NCBI RefSeq assembly: GCF_000182925.2
Contig: NC_026501.1
Coordinates: 8,039,917-8,103,916 of the forward strand
Source of the DNA: Neurospora crassa OR74A
Lineage: Eukaryota; Ascomycota; Sordariomycetes; Sordariales; Sordariaceae
Length of the DNA stretch: 64,000 bases
Direction of reading: 5' to 3'
Both the position numbers and the translations under genes were made by a program. Positions within the stretch are counted from its first letter, which is position 1, and each line of letters begins with the position of its first letter. Under the pieces are notes generated by a model, which worked only from the letters and a program-made list of their open reading frames with translations, did not search any database and was not told the DNA's origin. Below are positions 1 to 11,180 of the stretch, piece after piece.

Positions 1-1820
1 TGTGGTGGTTGAAGAACTGCTGAAGCTTTTCGTTGGTGTAGTTGATGCAGAGCTGTTCAAAGCTATTGGTCTCGAAAATCTCGAAGCCAGCAATATCAAG
101 AACACCGATGAAGCGCGTGTCGTCAAGACCCATGCTGGTCCTATCGAGCTGGCGGTTGATTCTCGCTACAAGATCGCCGAAACCTCGCTCGTAGATACCC
201 TTGGCAAGAGCGTCTATGGCCAAACGAACCTGCTCTGGGGTTTGCACCTTTTCGACCCATTCCCGACCAGCCTTGACCCTGGGATGCAGCAAACCCTGGA
301 GGAAGGGTTCCAAAGGTACGCCGAGAAGCTTGCAAGCCCTTCCGGCAATCGCCTTGGCATCAGGGTTAAGCCGCGCTTGATCGGCCGATCTGCTCTCCTT
401 GACCACGGTGATATTACCCAGGTGGAGGACGGCCGCAATCGTTCGGAGGATTGCGACCTGCTCTTCGTCAGAGAAACCCATCACCAAGAAGGCTTCAATG
501 AGCGAATCCCATTCCTCCTTATCAGACACGCCTGTAATGGTGTCATGACCATCCCGTGTATAAGTGAAATCCTTTACATCCATGCTATCCAGCAGAAGCT
601 CTTGCTTAAGCTTCCGATCTGCGCCCTTGAGCAGCTGGTAGAAGATGTGGTAGTTGCGCTCGTTGGCATTAACATGGACCACTCGAGATTTCTCAAGGAG
701 GTACCAGTCTATGAAAGCACCCGCGATTGAGCCATTGCTGGAGAACTCGATTCTAATGAACTTGCCGAATCTCGAGGAGTTGTTATTTCGCACTGTCTGA
801 GCGTTACCAAAGGCTTCTAGGATCGGGTTGGCCCTGAGGATTTGCGCCGACAGATTCGAATGCTGAGAACCTCTAGTCCTGCCCGAAGGGTCTGGGTGCG
901 CCACAGCGGCCAGGTATTGGATGACTTTCTTTGTATTTTCCGTCTTGCCAGCACCTGACTCGCCGGTGACCAAGATACTCTGGTTCTCGTGCTCATCAAC
1001 AAGGTTGCGGAAAGCTTCGTCGGCCATGGCGAAGATGTGGGGCTTGTTGTCCTCCCTGTTTCTCCCCTTGTACATGTTGATGTACTCGTTGGTATAGATG
1101 GGGAGAGGACAATATGGGTTGACAGCAACCAAGAAGAGCCCGGAGTATGTGTATATGAGGTCGGACTGGTATCTCGTATGCAGGTTGTGGACGACTGAGG
1201 CCTCGTTCAGATGGGTCAGTTCGGCCATGTCATTAGCCTTGTCGAACTTGGCCGGGTTGACTTTGTCGACCGTTTCGGCATCCACCTCCCGTTGCTATCA
1301 GGCGAGTTAGTCAGTTGGTTGAACATTGCGCCTTGAGCACATATCATAGAGAGGCTATGCTTACGCTTCCATCATCGCACTGGACCAACAGCTTGTTCTC
1401 TGGGAGCTCTTCGACGACCCATCCCTTGACAAAGGCTGCCTGGGGATCCTTAAGCCAGACATACTTTTTGCCCGAGAAGTCCTCGCCTTCGATTCCCTTG
1501 ACTATGTCGGCATGCTTCCTCATGTCGTCCGTCTTGATGAAGGACGGGGCAAAGGTAGTCGAGCCGGGCAGGGAGCTCTTTTGCCCTGGGCGTATCGGTA
1601 TCGGCTGGACGAGTGTGGGCGTGCTCGAGGCATGGGAAAGACTGCGAATGTGGGTTGGCGGTGTAGGCGGAGTAGCGCCAGCAGCTGGACCGGCGGAGGG
1701 CATCACGGGCGCCGCTGGGTTCGTGAAGATGGCGGATCTTGGCCTGCCCAAGCCAGGGGCATTCGGTCCCTGTTGCGGCGGGGCATTGTTCCTCGCGAAA
1801 GGATTATTGCGTACCGACAT
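1..1820 (-). CDS. myoB: Class II myosin heavy chain, amino-terminal part (cut by window start)
   Basis: Actin-based motor of the cytokinetic ring and septum. Exon 1 is 1365-1820 and exon 2 runs from 1294 off the window edge, with a 70-nt intron between them. About 583 residues are visible. In order they show a Pro/Ala-rich head of about 100 residues, an SH3-like myosin N domain (KYVWLKDP, then KGWVVEELPENK), the motor start with MAELTHLNE and LIYTYSGLF, the P-loop GESGAGKT (codons near 943-966), switch I NNNSSRFGKF and switch II DIAGFEIFE. The sequence breaks off just after LQQFFNHH in the lower 50 kDa region. The loop reading GRNREDNKPHIFAMAD fits fungal class II myosin rather than class V. 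The rest of the motor, the IQ motifs and the coiled-coil tail lie outside the window. The ATG at 1818-1820 is the first in frame. The symbol follows Aspergillus usage; yeasts use other names. Confidence 0.93.
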
Positions 1821-2008
1821 GGTGTAGAAGCTGCCCTGGGTACTAGGTGAGGATTAGATAGGGCTGAAGGGAACCATGGAAATGCTACGCATTTAAAGCG
1901 TGCTCGGGCTAGCGATTCTGGCAACGATAATGTTCTGCTCTGCTCCAAGTGGTGTCGGTGAACTGCGCGCAGACATGTAAACAACCGAATGATGCGAGGG
2001 ATACGATA

Positions 2009-2035
2009 CTGAAAGGCTGAAAGGCTGAAAGGCTG
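2009..2035. repeat. Triplicated 8-bp direct repeat
   Basis: GAAAGGCT occurs three times in perfect tandem in the myosin upstream region. It is probably a simple microsatellite expansion in the leader. Confidence 0.8.
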
Positions 2036-2354
2036 CACGGCGCTGGCTAAGGTAAGATTGAAGCTGAAGGCGACAAAAAGGACGCAGCAAGTCGTGTTGG
2101 AAGTAGGATTAGACAAGGCGATATAGCTGGAAGCAGTAAGACGCCCATAAGAGACAAGATTCAATTACGAAGATGTGTTGAATCCAGAAACCAATGTCCC
2201 AGACATCGGCTTCTCGGTTTTGAGAAGAGAGAAAGAGTCGGGGAGAGAGAGTCTTGGAGAGAAGAGTACGAGAGGTAGGTGTGTACTGTAGCTTGATCTC
2301 CAACCACACCTCAGTCAGGCCGAAGCAAACAAACAACTTCCAGGAAGGCGGTCG

Positions 2355-2395
2355 ACGACGATGGGGACGATGGGGACGATGGGGACGATGGGGGA
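2355..2395. repeat. 9-bp minisatellite, unit ATGGGGACG
   Basis: About four copies of ATGGGGACG lie head to tail, ending in a G run. The tract is strongly purine-biased on one strand and sits in the shared upstream region. Function is unknown. Confidence 0.85.
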
Positions 2396-3713
2396 GCTAC
2401 CGCTGCAACAAGTGGGAAGAGAAGCAGGGGCACCGCTGAGGTGGCCGATGGCCGTCGTGGTTGGCGATTGGCGGCCATGCCCCTGGTAGGCGGAGGTTGC
2501 CCTGGCAGTGGAGGCCTGGGACGGAGAGCGCACGGCGTGTCAAGTGCCCGGAAGTAAACAATGGGAATTGGCGCTACCTAGGGCGGGCAGCGACTGCCGT
2601 GGGATTGGGTGGCTGTGGCATGGGCCATGCGACCGGCCCGGTAGCGCTGGGCTGCTCACTCAAGGAAACGCTCCCCTGTGCTCCTCTAGTGCTGCTCCCC
2701 GCTCCACGGACCCCTCAGCTCGTTCCACTAGAGCTATCTACCTCTACCTCTACATAAGAATTGAACCGAAGCACAAGCCACTTACGGGCAGGCAGGGGCA
2801 GCTCGGGCATCGCTGACCGCCCTCAAGTGCAGTGTCCAATGTCCATAGCCCAGGTCGCGGGTGTGAGCAATGGAGAGTCGGCTCAGCTCCGCCGCCGTCG
2901 CAACCTCAACGGCCTGATGTCACTCCAAATGGAATGGCCCGTGCTCTCTTCTTATCGGCCATATCTGGTTAGCGGGTTTTTTGCAGTGAAAGCGGCGCCG
3001 CCAGTCGTCGTTGGCCACAAGCCTCCAAATTCTCGAATCCCGACTGAACCAAAAGCGTGGCCATCGCACATGCACTTTGAACTCTTCAGTCTTTCCCGCT
3101 GCAACCCAAACTTTGGACTTTTTTTTTGGGGATCCACGTCCGTCACAACGTTTCCAGACAAGGAAACGACCTCCATCAACTCAAATAACCCGCGCGCCTT
3201 CATCCTCTTGAAGCTCGTGCCGGCTATCTGATTGATTGCATGTCTCCTTGGGACCCGACAGCAGAGAGTAAACCAAAGCTGCAGTCGTACGGACAGGATT
3301 GTGGTCCGTCGTCGAACTAACATTGTAGGGTGTACGGTATTGAAATTCCATCTTCATTCATCCCTTTCACGCGCCGCACGACGGGAATCTATACGCCCTC
3401 CTTCATCTGAACTTCTCAAGTCTCTGCTTGACCGATCATACCAAAGACCGTCGCGTCTTTCCAATCGCCTCGTGCGACTATCGACCAAAAAGTGGAAGAA
3501 GGCGCCGGAGCCCTTTAATCTTCTCTTTCGCAAAAAAAAAGAAGCTATCGTGAGTTGGGCAGTCGCAGTGGCCGACAACCACTAAGGAGGGAAAAGCCTT
3601 CCTCCACCCGCGCCCCAACGACCATCTTGCGTCGACGCTGGGAAATGCGGCTCGATTGCTAGCGCAATCCCATACAAAGTCCACATAGCTGCCTCCAGAC
3701 ATCTCTCGCCGTC

Positions 3714-6700
3714 ATGTCTCAATATCCCCCCTACCCAGGACCCTACAACGGCTACGGCCAGTATCACGGCCAACCGCCTCCCCAGCCGCCTCCCCAATCG
3801 CCGTACGGATACCAGCATCCTCCGAACTTCTCGGTCCCTCCTCCCGTTACAGCTCCTCCTCCATATAACGCCGCCCCATTGTTCCCGCCTCCGGGTCAGC
3901 CTGGATTCGGAATTGATACGAATCGCAACATTTCGCAGGGCGCATTTGACTATAACTCGATGCAAATCCCGGGCCTTGGAATTGGTGGCCCACCTGCTAC
4001 GAGCACGCCTTTTGGCGTCCCACCTATTCCCAGTCCCTGGGGTCGACCGCCGCCGTCGTTCCAGAACTATCAGCCGCCGCCCATGATGCCTCAGCAGCCG
4101 ACGCAGCCCTCTGCGCCTCGTGCCTTTGGCGGATATTCTGGTCCAAGCCAACCCGTTGCTGCTGGACCTTCTTCGAATGGGCCTGTAAACCGCCCCGCCA
4201 ATCTCCCGCCGAAGCTTCCCCCCAAGCCGCCTGCTCGCGTCACGAGAGAGATCGAGATAGAAGAAGGGGAGTTGAGTGAGGGTCAGTTCGAGGACCTGTA
4301 TGAGCCTGCCCCTCCCATCACTGTCAACACCAATATAAAGAAAGCTTCAAAGCCCATCCCGGCCCCTGTCGAGAGCCAGCCCACGAGCGCAGTCGATACT
4401 CCGGATGCGAACTTCTATGGAAATGATGAGGACGAGGGAGAAATACCGGCGAAGGATGGCAGAGGTGGTGTACCTGGCTCAACACGTGAACGGTCCGGCT
4501 CCTACTCGCCTTTCCTCTCGCCAAGGGAGCTGCAATCTGGAAATCCGACTCCGCAAAATGGCGATAAGAATATGCCAGGTAGGACCTCCTTTTGTTCGTC
4601 CTTTTTTTATTCCCTTTTCTACCTTTCTTTCTTTGCCTCTTTCTTGGGTTTGAATGCAACAAGCTGATAAGTCTCAGCACCGCAATCTGTCCCCGACCGA
4701 ACAAAAGCGATCGGTAATGCTAATGGACGAGCGCCTCTTGTTCCTGGTCTTCAATTTGCCGCATCCTCCTTTAGCAACTCTGCGACACCCAAAAATACCG
4801 AACAATCGGTGTCTGCACCCCAAACTGCTCCTGGTAACTCGTCTGCGCCGAAAACGTTACAAACGGTCCAGAAGGAAGCTCAGCTTGCCATATTGCGTCT
4901 GCTACCCCTGGGCGTCAAATATCAGAATTATATAGAAGAGGGTATTGATGAGAAGGTCGTCCAAAAGCTCTACAACAACCTTCATCTTGATATACCGAAG
5001 CCCGCCTCGGAGACTGCAACGACAACTGCGCCAAAGGCCGCCCAAGAACAGGTGTCCAGCCCCGTACCCACCTCGCCGCGGACCACAAAGGTACAACAGC
5101 AACAGCCGACACCTGTCGTTACTGATACCGTTTCCACAACTGAGCAACCAGGCAAAGAAGAAAGTCGCAAAGACCGTATTGCGCGGTTAATGGCCGCAAA
5201 GGCCGAGAAGGCCGCAAAACCTCCAGCTGCCCCTGCCTCGAAACCTCCTTCTGCGCCCGCCCCCAAAACGGCACCTGCTCCTGTCGCAATGGCGCAATCG
5301 AACCCCGTATTTTCCGAACCAAAGGCAGCGCCAGCGGCAATGCAAGAGAAGCCGAGTGGCGATGCCGCCGCGCCCAAACCCAAACTGGGCCCCAAGGAGC
5401 TCTTGTTACAGCAGAAGATTGCAGCACTGCAAAAGTCTCGCGAAGCGCAGAAGCAGGGACAGGCAAACATCAAACCACAAATCGCGACCCCAGGTCTGGT
5501 TGACAAGGCTACAAGCACTCATATTTCTAATTATGCGGCCTCAACCGATTTGAAAAATGGCGTACCCCAGCCTCAAGCCCAGGCCAATGTTTCCACGGCA
5601 GTGCCGTCTATTCCCGGCCTTCACTTTTCTGGAACCCCGAATGCTCAACCTGCGCTACCTGCGAACCCGCGGAAAAGACCAGTGGCTGCTGATTTTGTAG
5701 AGTACTCCTCAGCAGCAGCCAATCTGCCTAAACGACCTTTCGGTCAAATCAGGAAGGAAACCTCCCTGGTAATCGATGTGACTGATGGTTCAGACGACGA
5801 GGATATGGACATAGATATGGACATGGAGTCTCCCACTGATGTCTCACAGCCATCACAGACAGCTAATGGGAGCTTCCAGAGTGGCGGGCCATTGCGTGAT
5901 TTCCCACTTTTGACAGACACCTTGCCGTCGCGTCAAGTTTCAAGCCCGCTCCCCGTTTTGCAGGCATCGAATCCACCTGCAACAGCGCAGAATATCAGAA
6001 GACGAGAAACGGAACTCGACGTCAAAGAAAGGATGATTCAGGAAATGCGCAGGAAGATTGCTGAGGCCGAGGCCAAGAGGAAGGCCAAGAAGTCCTCCGC
6101 GGGTTCGCAAACGCCTACGCAGCCTGAGCACACCCCGGAACTGAAAGATGATGGAGGATCCAGGCTGCCTATCACTCGGCAGTCGGTTTCGACAAGCTGT
6201 ACGGGCCTATCTTCTGTCACAACGCCCCTACGGCCCGCTTCAGCAGCACCTGTTCTTAGCTCACCAAGCACTGCAGAACCTGCAAAGCCAAGTCCAGCTG
6301 CAAAGGCGGCACTGGAAGCCAAGATGGACAGGCTGAGGCAGCTGCGAGAGGAACAAGCTCGCTTGGAAGCCGAGATCAATGGGTTGTCCGAAGAACCCGA
6401 ACAGCCTGACATCAACACTATGGAAGTTCCCACCCAGTCGAACGGTTCAGATAAGGACACCACTTCTGGTAAGTCATGTGCGCGATGATTGTATTTGGAG
6501 CATGATTCCCATGGAGATTGCCATTTTACCTGGTACTGCTCGAAGTTATATCTAACAACCGGCGGGTGATTCTCCAGTATCTGCCCATCCTACCGTTGAA
6601 TTACACAATGATTCAGATTTCTGCAAGCCTGATATTTCATCAGCGCCTTCAGAATCCTTGAAAGCGGGCAGCACCGTTGTAGTTGCTGAAGATCAGTCTT

Positions 6701-7695
6701 CAGCGTTGTCCTCCATCCCGGTCCGGGCTGCTGATGCCCTAGAGGAAACGGTTCCTGCAGAGACCGTTGAACAAGACGATCCAACATCCACCATGTCACT
6801 TGATGAAGGCGAAGAGTTGGAGTTGGACCAAGCCAGACGGCCCACAGATATGTCTGAGGGCATTCCGCCATCACAGTCGGTCGACGAAGCTGGCCGTGGT
6901 GGCTCTGAAGCTAAACGCGAGAACACGCCTGCCAAGCTTGATGAAACGTTGCCCATGGACATCGACTCATCTCCGTCCAGTCCTACTTCCCTTGAGTCCT
7001 CTCCCGAGGACAGTTCGCCCCTACCAGACCAAATCTCGGTTGTTGCTCAGCCTCGTGAAGCTGCTCAGGAGCTAGAGGAGGAACCTGCAAGAGATGTAAA
7101 CGTCGTTTCTCCTGAGGTCCCTGACCCTGTTCAGTTAACCAAATCACAGGAGACTCACGAGACGACGACGGCCAAGACAGGCTCGTTCAGACCTTACGAA
7201 AGCCCGCTGCGCTACTTCCATGCGTATCGATTTCACCCGAGCTACCAGGACACTGTTTCCGGTGGCCTCAGATCTCTAACCTACAGTAACAGGATAAATC
7301 CATCCATACCTCTCTGCCCGTCAGAGATTGCTGGTGAACAATGCGACGAGACGTGCGACTTCCAGCACATTAAATCTATTGTTGCTCCTGGTAAGTCCCC
7401 TCAAAACTTGTGGTAGGCTGCTAACATCAGACCTCCTTCCTCCCCCCTCCCAGCGCGCTGACTCCTTCCCCTCTACCTACCAGACGATGCCATCCTCTTG
7501 GAGCTCGGCAAAGCCGACGAATTCGAAGGCGAGCAAAAGACCCGGTTCATCGATGGTCTTCGCAAGCTCCTTCACGAATTCCGTGCAAAGAAGGTCAGAG
7601 ACTTCGACGCGATTGCTCGCGGCATCATCGAATACCGCGCTCGCTTCCTGGGGGATAGGTCAAAGGTGCTTCCGTTGGAAGGGGTAACCCTTTGA
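3714..7695 (+). CDS. Red1/ZFC3H1-like protein with C-terminal C3H1 zinc finger
   Basis: Likely the scaffold of the nuclear RNA-surveillance complex (MTREC in fission yeast, PAXT in mammals) that delivers RNAs to the exosome. Exons are 3714-4578, 4678-6468, 6578-7390 and 7484-7695; every junction keeps phase 1, giving 1226 residues. Residues 1-160 are Pro/Tyr/Gly-rich. An acidic EEGELSEGQFEDLYEP motif follows near residue 185. The middle is Ala/Pro/Ser-rich with short charged helices such as KERMIQEMRRKIAEAEAKRK. Near the end, YFHAYRFHPSYQDTVSGG and then CPSEIAGEQCDETCDFQHI form a C-x8-C-x3-C-x3-H finger (about residues 1132-1150), as in Pfam zf-C3H1. A short helical tail follows. The finger and EEGELS motif support the family strongly; the function is inferred from homologues. 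Confidence 0.85.
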
Positions 7696-8488
7696 TCGCC
7701 CCCTTGCCATTTCAAGGCATTTACCCTTCAGCTCTAATCCCATCATCACAAACATTGTGGCTTTAAACTGCCCCACCATTCCGGCCGTAGATACTTCATT
7801 TTGACCCTGTCCTGCTTTGAAGAAGCATCCACGGTTCCATTCATTTTCTTCCAATGTGTTTCCCTTCGCAGCATTTTTGACACGGGTTTGGGTTCAGGGG
7901 CCCGTTCTTCTCTCATAATTGCTCTTTGCATGGCCTGCTTCCCAGGATAGGCTATAATGGGAGCCGACGCTGTGTTGGCATCACCCTGGTACAGCTGAGA
8001 GGTTTGAGCGGTATTTGGGCAGCATATTCAAGAGGAGGAAATTTTGCAATTATTATACCCCCTTCTTTCCTACTGGGATCTCACTCCCTGTGGAAATCAG
8101 TCAGAATTCCAGGCCGTTGACGTCCCTGTCATGGCTATAAGAGTGTGCGTGGCAACAAAATAGGGGGGTAGAGAGAAAAAAATGGGATAGGCAATGGGGG
8201 TTGCGGCATTGAGAGAAAAGATTCGTTGTCAGAGTTATGTTGGGTCCGACTGCGTCAAGGCGTTTAAGCGACACTAGTCCGCTGAAGTTTAGATTTGCGG
8301 CAGTGATTGAAGATGCTGAGGCCTGCGAACGAGGCCTCGTCCCATGGAATATGATAAAATTTTCATCGACACTTGCTATGCACATTGGTAAAGTATGAGA
8401 ACTGAGCCGCTCTTTTGACTTCTCTGTCGCGAGAATATGTACCAAGTAGTAAGACTTGCAGATAGTTCTCGAGTTCAAACTGTTGTAC
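7696..8488. other. Convergent spacer, 3' ends of two genes
   Basis: This 793-bp spacer lies between the stop of the Red1-like gene and the stop of the GST gene on the other strand. It should hold both 3' UTRs. I see T-rich and A-rich patches but no exon or RNA gene. Confidence 0.5.
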
Positions 8489-9610
8489 TCAAGGTAAACC
8501 CCTCCCACTCCTCGTCGCCCTCCCCACTTCACTCTGTGTCGTGTCCTCCGCATACCTCTTATACGCGCCCACATACTGTTCATCCTCGCTCCACGTCTTC
8601 TTAACACTCTCCCTCTCCGTCACAGCCTTATACCACTCCTCCCACCTCTTCCAAATCTCCTCATCCACCTCACTTCCCCTCTGACCACTGGGAGGGATCC
8701 CGACTCCGCCTGGTTTGTAGTGATCAATCAGGAATAACCGCTTCGCCCAAGGCGCTAGCATTATGTCTACTAGACTAAACTTGTCGCCTAGGAAGAAGGG
8801 GCCTGGGGAGGAAGAAGGGGAAGAGGCATGAAGCATTTCTTTAGCGAACGCTTTCAGGTGTCCATGGAACTCGGTTCGGATCTCGTCGATGGTGTAGGGT
8901 TTGTCGGGGGTGTGCTGAATAAACCGGTAAAAAGCCGGCACCACCCTCGAAGAGATATGGTCGATCCACAGTCTGCACCTCGCCCTTTCGTAGGCGTCGT
9001 CTTGCGGGAGGAGTCGGTCCCCGTACACGTTCTCATCCGCATACGCCTCATCCAAGTACTCGCAAAGCACCAAGCTCTCGTACAAGGGCTTGACCTCCTT
9101 CACCTTTCCGGTCTTGGGGTCGGTGGAGGTGGGGACTGCGAGGGTGGGCACAAGACCCCGTGGGTTCAGAGCGAGGAACTCGGGCGCTTTGTGGTACGGG
9201 TTGATCTCGATGTATTGGTGCGGAATGTTTTTCTCGGCGAGGGTGATCCAGACTCGCTGGACAAAGGGACAGAACCACCCGCCGTAGAGCTTGAGGGGGT
9301 GTGGAGAAGAGTGCGAGGAAGCGAAGAGCGCGGCGGCGCCGGTGGGCGAGCCTTGGAGGGAGGTGTCGACCGAAGCCGGCTTTTGGGTGGAGGGGTTAGA
9401 GGAAGAGGCGGAGAACATGGTACAATGGTGGACTTGAAGGGGGACCGGGGGCGATCTTGTGTTGAGCTTCCGGACAAATGGGGTTCTGATGGAGGAGCTG
9501 AGAGTTCGCGGGAGCTTGGAAAGCGTTGGCACATGGAGGTAGGTCAATGCGGAGAGGAGGGTATCAAGCTTGGGGTTCCTGTCCGGTAGTGGGATACATA
9601 TGGGCAGCAT
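8489..9610 (-). CDS. Omega-like glutathione S-transferase
   Basis: Glutathione-dependent thiol transferase or reductase with a catalytic cysteine. From the ATG at 9610 the protein has 373 residues in one exon; a second in-frame ATG at 9418 gives 309. The thioredoxin-like domain begins at KLYGGWFCPFVQRVW, whose CPF motif holds the catalytic cysteine (Cys50 of the short form, Cys114 of the long form). It continues through NPRGLVPTL and the conserved YESLVLCEYLDEAY (glutathione gamma-Glu site). The helical domain contains FFLGDKFSLVDIMLAPW (N-capping box region). The tail ends in GRGLP as in other fungal members. The 64 extra residues of the long form are rich in Leu, Ser and Arg with few acidic residues and could be a mitochondrial presequence. 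Start choice is uncertain; family assignment is firm. Confidence 0.88.
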   Translation of the reverse strand: MLPICIPLPDRNPKLDTLLSALTYLHVPTLSKLPRTLSSSIRTPFVRKLNTRSPPVPLQVHHCTMFSASSSNPSTQKPASVDTSLQGSPTGAAALFASSHSSPHPLKLYGGWFCPFVQRVWITLAEKNIPHQYIEINPYHKAPEFLALNPRGLVPTLAVPTSTDPKTGKVKEVKPLYESLVLCEYLDEAYADENVYGDRLLPQDDAYERARCRLWIDHISSRVVPAFYRFIQHTPDKPYTIDEIRTEFHGHLKAFAKEMLHASSPSSSPGPFFLGDKFSLVDIMLAPWAKRLFLIDHYKPGGVGIPPSGQRGSEVDEEIWKRWEEWYKAVTERESVKKTWSEDEQYVGAYKRYAEDTTQSEVGRATRSGRGLP

Positions 9611-9920
9611 ATGATGTACACTACAATCAACCAAACAGGATGGGGTCAGAGGTATCTAATGACGTGATTGAGAAGAGGGATTCGCGAGAGGAGAGGGGGA
9701 AATGGGGGTTTGAGGGGAAGGTGGGGGTTAACGTCCAACCCTAACCCCATATCTCCCAAATGATACAATATGTACATAAAGGGGACTTGTTTACAGTTTA
9801 GTTTACACATTCAAATTCACAACCAGTCATGATGTTCTCAGGCACAACACCAGACTTCTTGATAGCGCACAGTTGATATTGAATAAGCGTCCCGATGCTT
9901 CATAGCTTCATTCTCATTCA

Positions 9921-10234
9921 TTAGATGATACCAAGTCGAAACTTCTTGGGACCATACTTGGAACCATGACCCTGTCCTGCTTCAGGACCCCTAGTGAGAC
10001 CCTGGCACGAACCTCCACTGGCGGGCAGTCCCGGTATAGCAAGACCGTGCTCGGGCTCGGGCAGGGGGGCGGTCTTGTCGGCGCGAGGGACGCGGGTGGT
10101 CTGAGTTTGGTGTTGGTCTTTTATCTCGAGGCAGATAGTAGAGGCTTGAAAGCAACACTTACTGGCTCCCAGCCGGCGCCGTGGATGATGTCGTGACCAA
10201 GCAGCTCGAGGTAGCTGTCAACTTGGCGAGGCAT
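9921..10234 (-). CDS. Small two-exon gene, conserved-looking protein of 83 residues
   Basis: Each exon alone is too short to stand out. Exon 1 (10163-10234) encodes 24 residues beginning MPRQVDSYLELLGHD and ends in a clean CCA|GTAAGT donor. A 62-nt intron ends in CAACACCAAACTCAG. Exon 2 (9921-10100) is read in the same phase to TAA. The joined 83-residue product ends HGSKYGPKKFRLGII and is rich in Gly, Pro and charged residues, with no signal peptide or membrane segment. It lies 310 bp from the GST start on the same strand. I do not recognise the family. Support comes from perfect phase, good splice signals and biased composition; an RNA read across the junction would settle it. Confidence 0.55.
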
Positions 10235-11180
10235 GTTGATAGACGTGTAGCTGTATGGCTGTCGTGTGCGTGTTTTATTTTGATAAAACGTCTTTGATTC
10301 AGCCTTTGATGAGCTTCCTCAATTGGATTGACTGTGATTGATGTCGGAGAGAGAAAGATGTGATTCAAAGGAGGCGATGAGAGCTCTATATTGAACACAT
10401 CTCAAGTTGTTCCGACGTCATTTGTTTGAATTCTCATGTCCTGAGCGTTATTTTGTGGGGAAGTGTGTATCTCAACCGCAAGACGCTTCATGTGACCAGG
10501 AGGCCATAGAGTCGAGGATTTACCTAAAGACTTGCATCTCCAACTCGGACTGCGTGGCTTTCATTCATGTTGTTCGTTTATCTTTCATTGTCGACTTTGG
10601 TCGTTCTTGAGGTCGGTATACACTAGAATGCCCTGCATGCAAAAATACCTAACCCTGGGTGGGACGGCAGTCTGTAACGGTACGTACCTACATACATACT
10701 GTGCAACGAAAGACTGGACCTGACCCACAGCTACCTACCTGCGAGGTGGATCAGGAACGCCCCGCAAACTGCCCTTCGCTACCTAGGCCCCCGATTCAGG
10801 CCGTCTCCAGGGCTCCATTGGTTGACGTCAGCCTGGAGCTTCAGACCATTCGGTGGTGAAGCTGGAGCCAACGAAGGCCGGACACCCGACCCAACCCGCT
10901 TGCACTGCCGAGCTCCCGCCCATGCCAACTGCCGTCGAGGCGTCGACACTGAAAGTCCATTCGAGACGCGACACTGGACAGATCGGGCTGGCAACATCAA
11001 CGACAACTTTGCAACCGCAATTAGGTACTAGTCGGGTCGTGGTTGGATCGTGCAACCGCCGCGCTTCTGCTTCGTTGTCCTCAACAACTCACTGGCACAT
11101 AGCAGTCTGGTCAGAGGGCGGCCTCGGCGTCAGCACCCCGCGTGCAGTTGGACCCCGCCCGACCGGAGATCGCACAAAAC
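10235..11180. promoter_or_regulatory. Divergent promoter region with TACCTACCTA-type motifs
   Basis: This 0.95-kb spacer lies between divergent genes. CTACCTAC-like motifs cluster at about 10680-10790. No exon is convincing here, although several overlapping short open frames run into the next gene from 10853 on. Confidence 0.45.

Larger units (their letters stand above)
1821..3713. promoter_or_regulatory. Divergent intergenic region between the myosin and Red1-like genes
   Basis: This 1.9-kb spacer separates two genes that are read outwards, so it must hold both promoters and both 5' leaders. I see CT-rich and A-rich leader-like sequence near 3340-3700, a G-rich tandem repeat near 2355-2395 and no convincing coding exon. 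No specific transcription-factor site could be assigned. Confidence 0.6.

Noticed and set aside
2-730. Plus-strand 242-codon open frame
   Set aside because: It is the antisense of the myosin motor coding sequence, whose motifs are unmistakable.
8828-9589. Plus-strand 253-codon open frame opposite the GST
   Set aside because: Antisense of a strongly codon-biased gene; Gly/Val/Arg composition is typical of a shadow frame.
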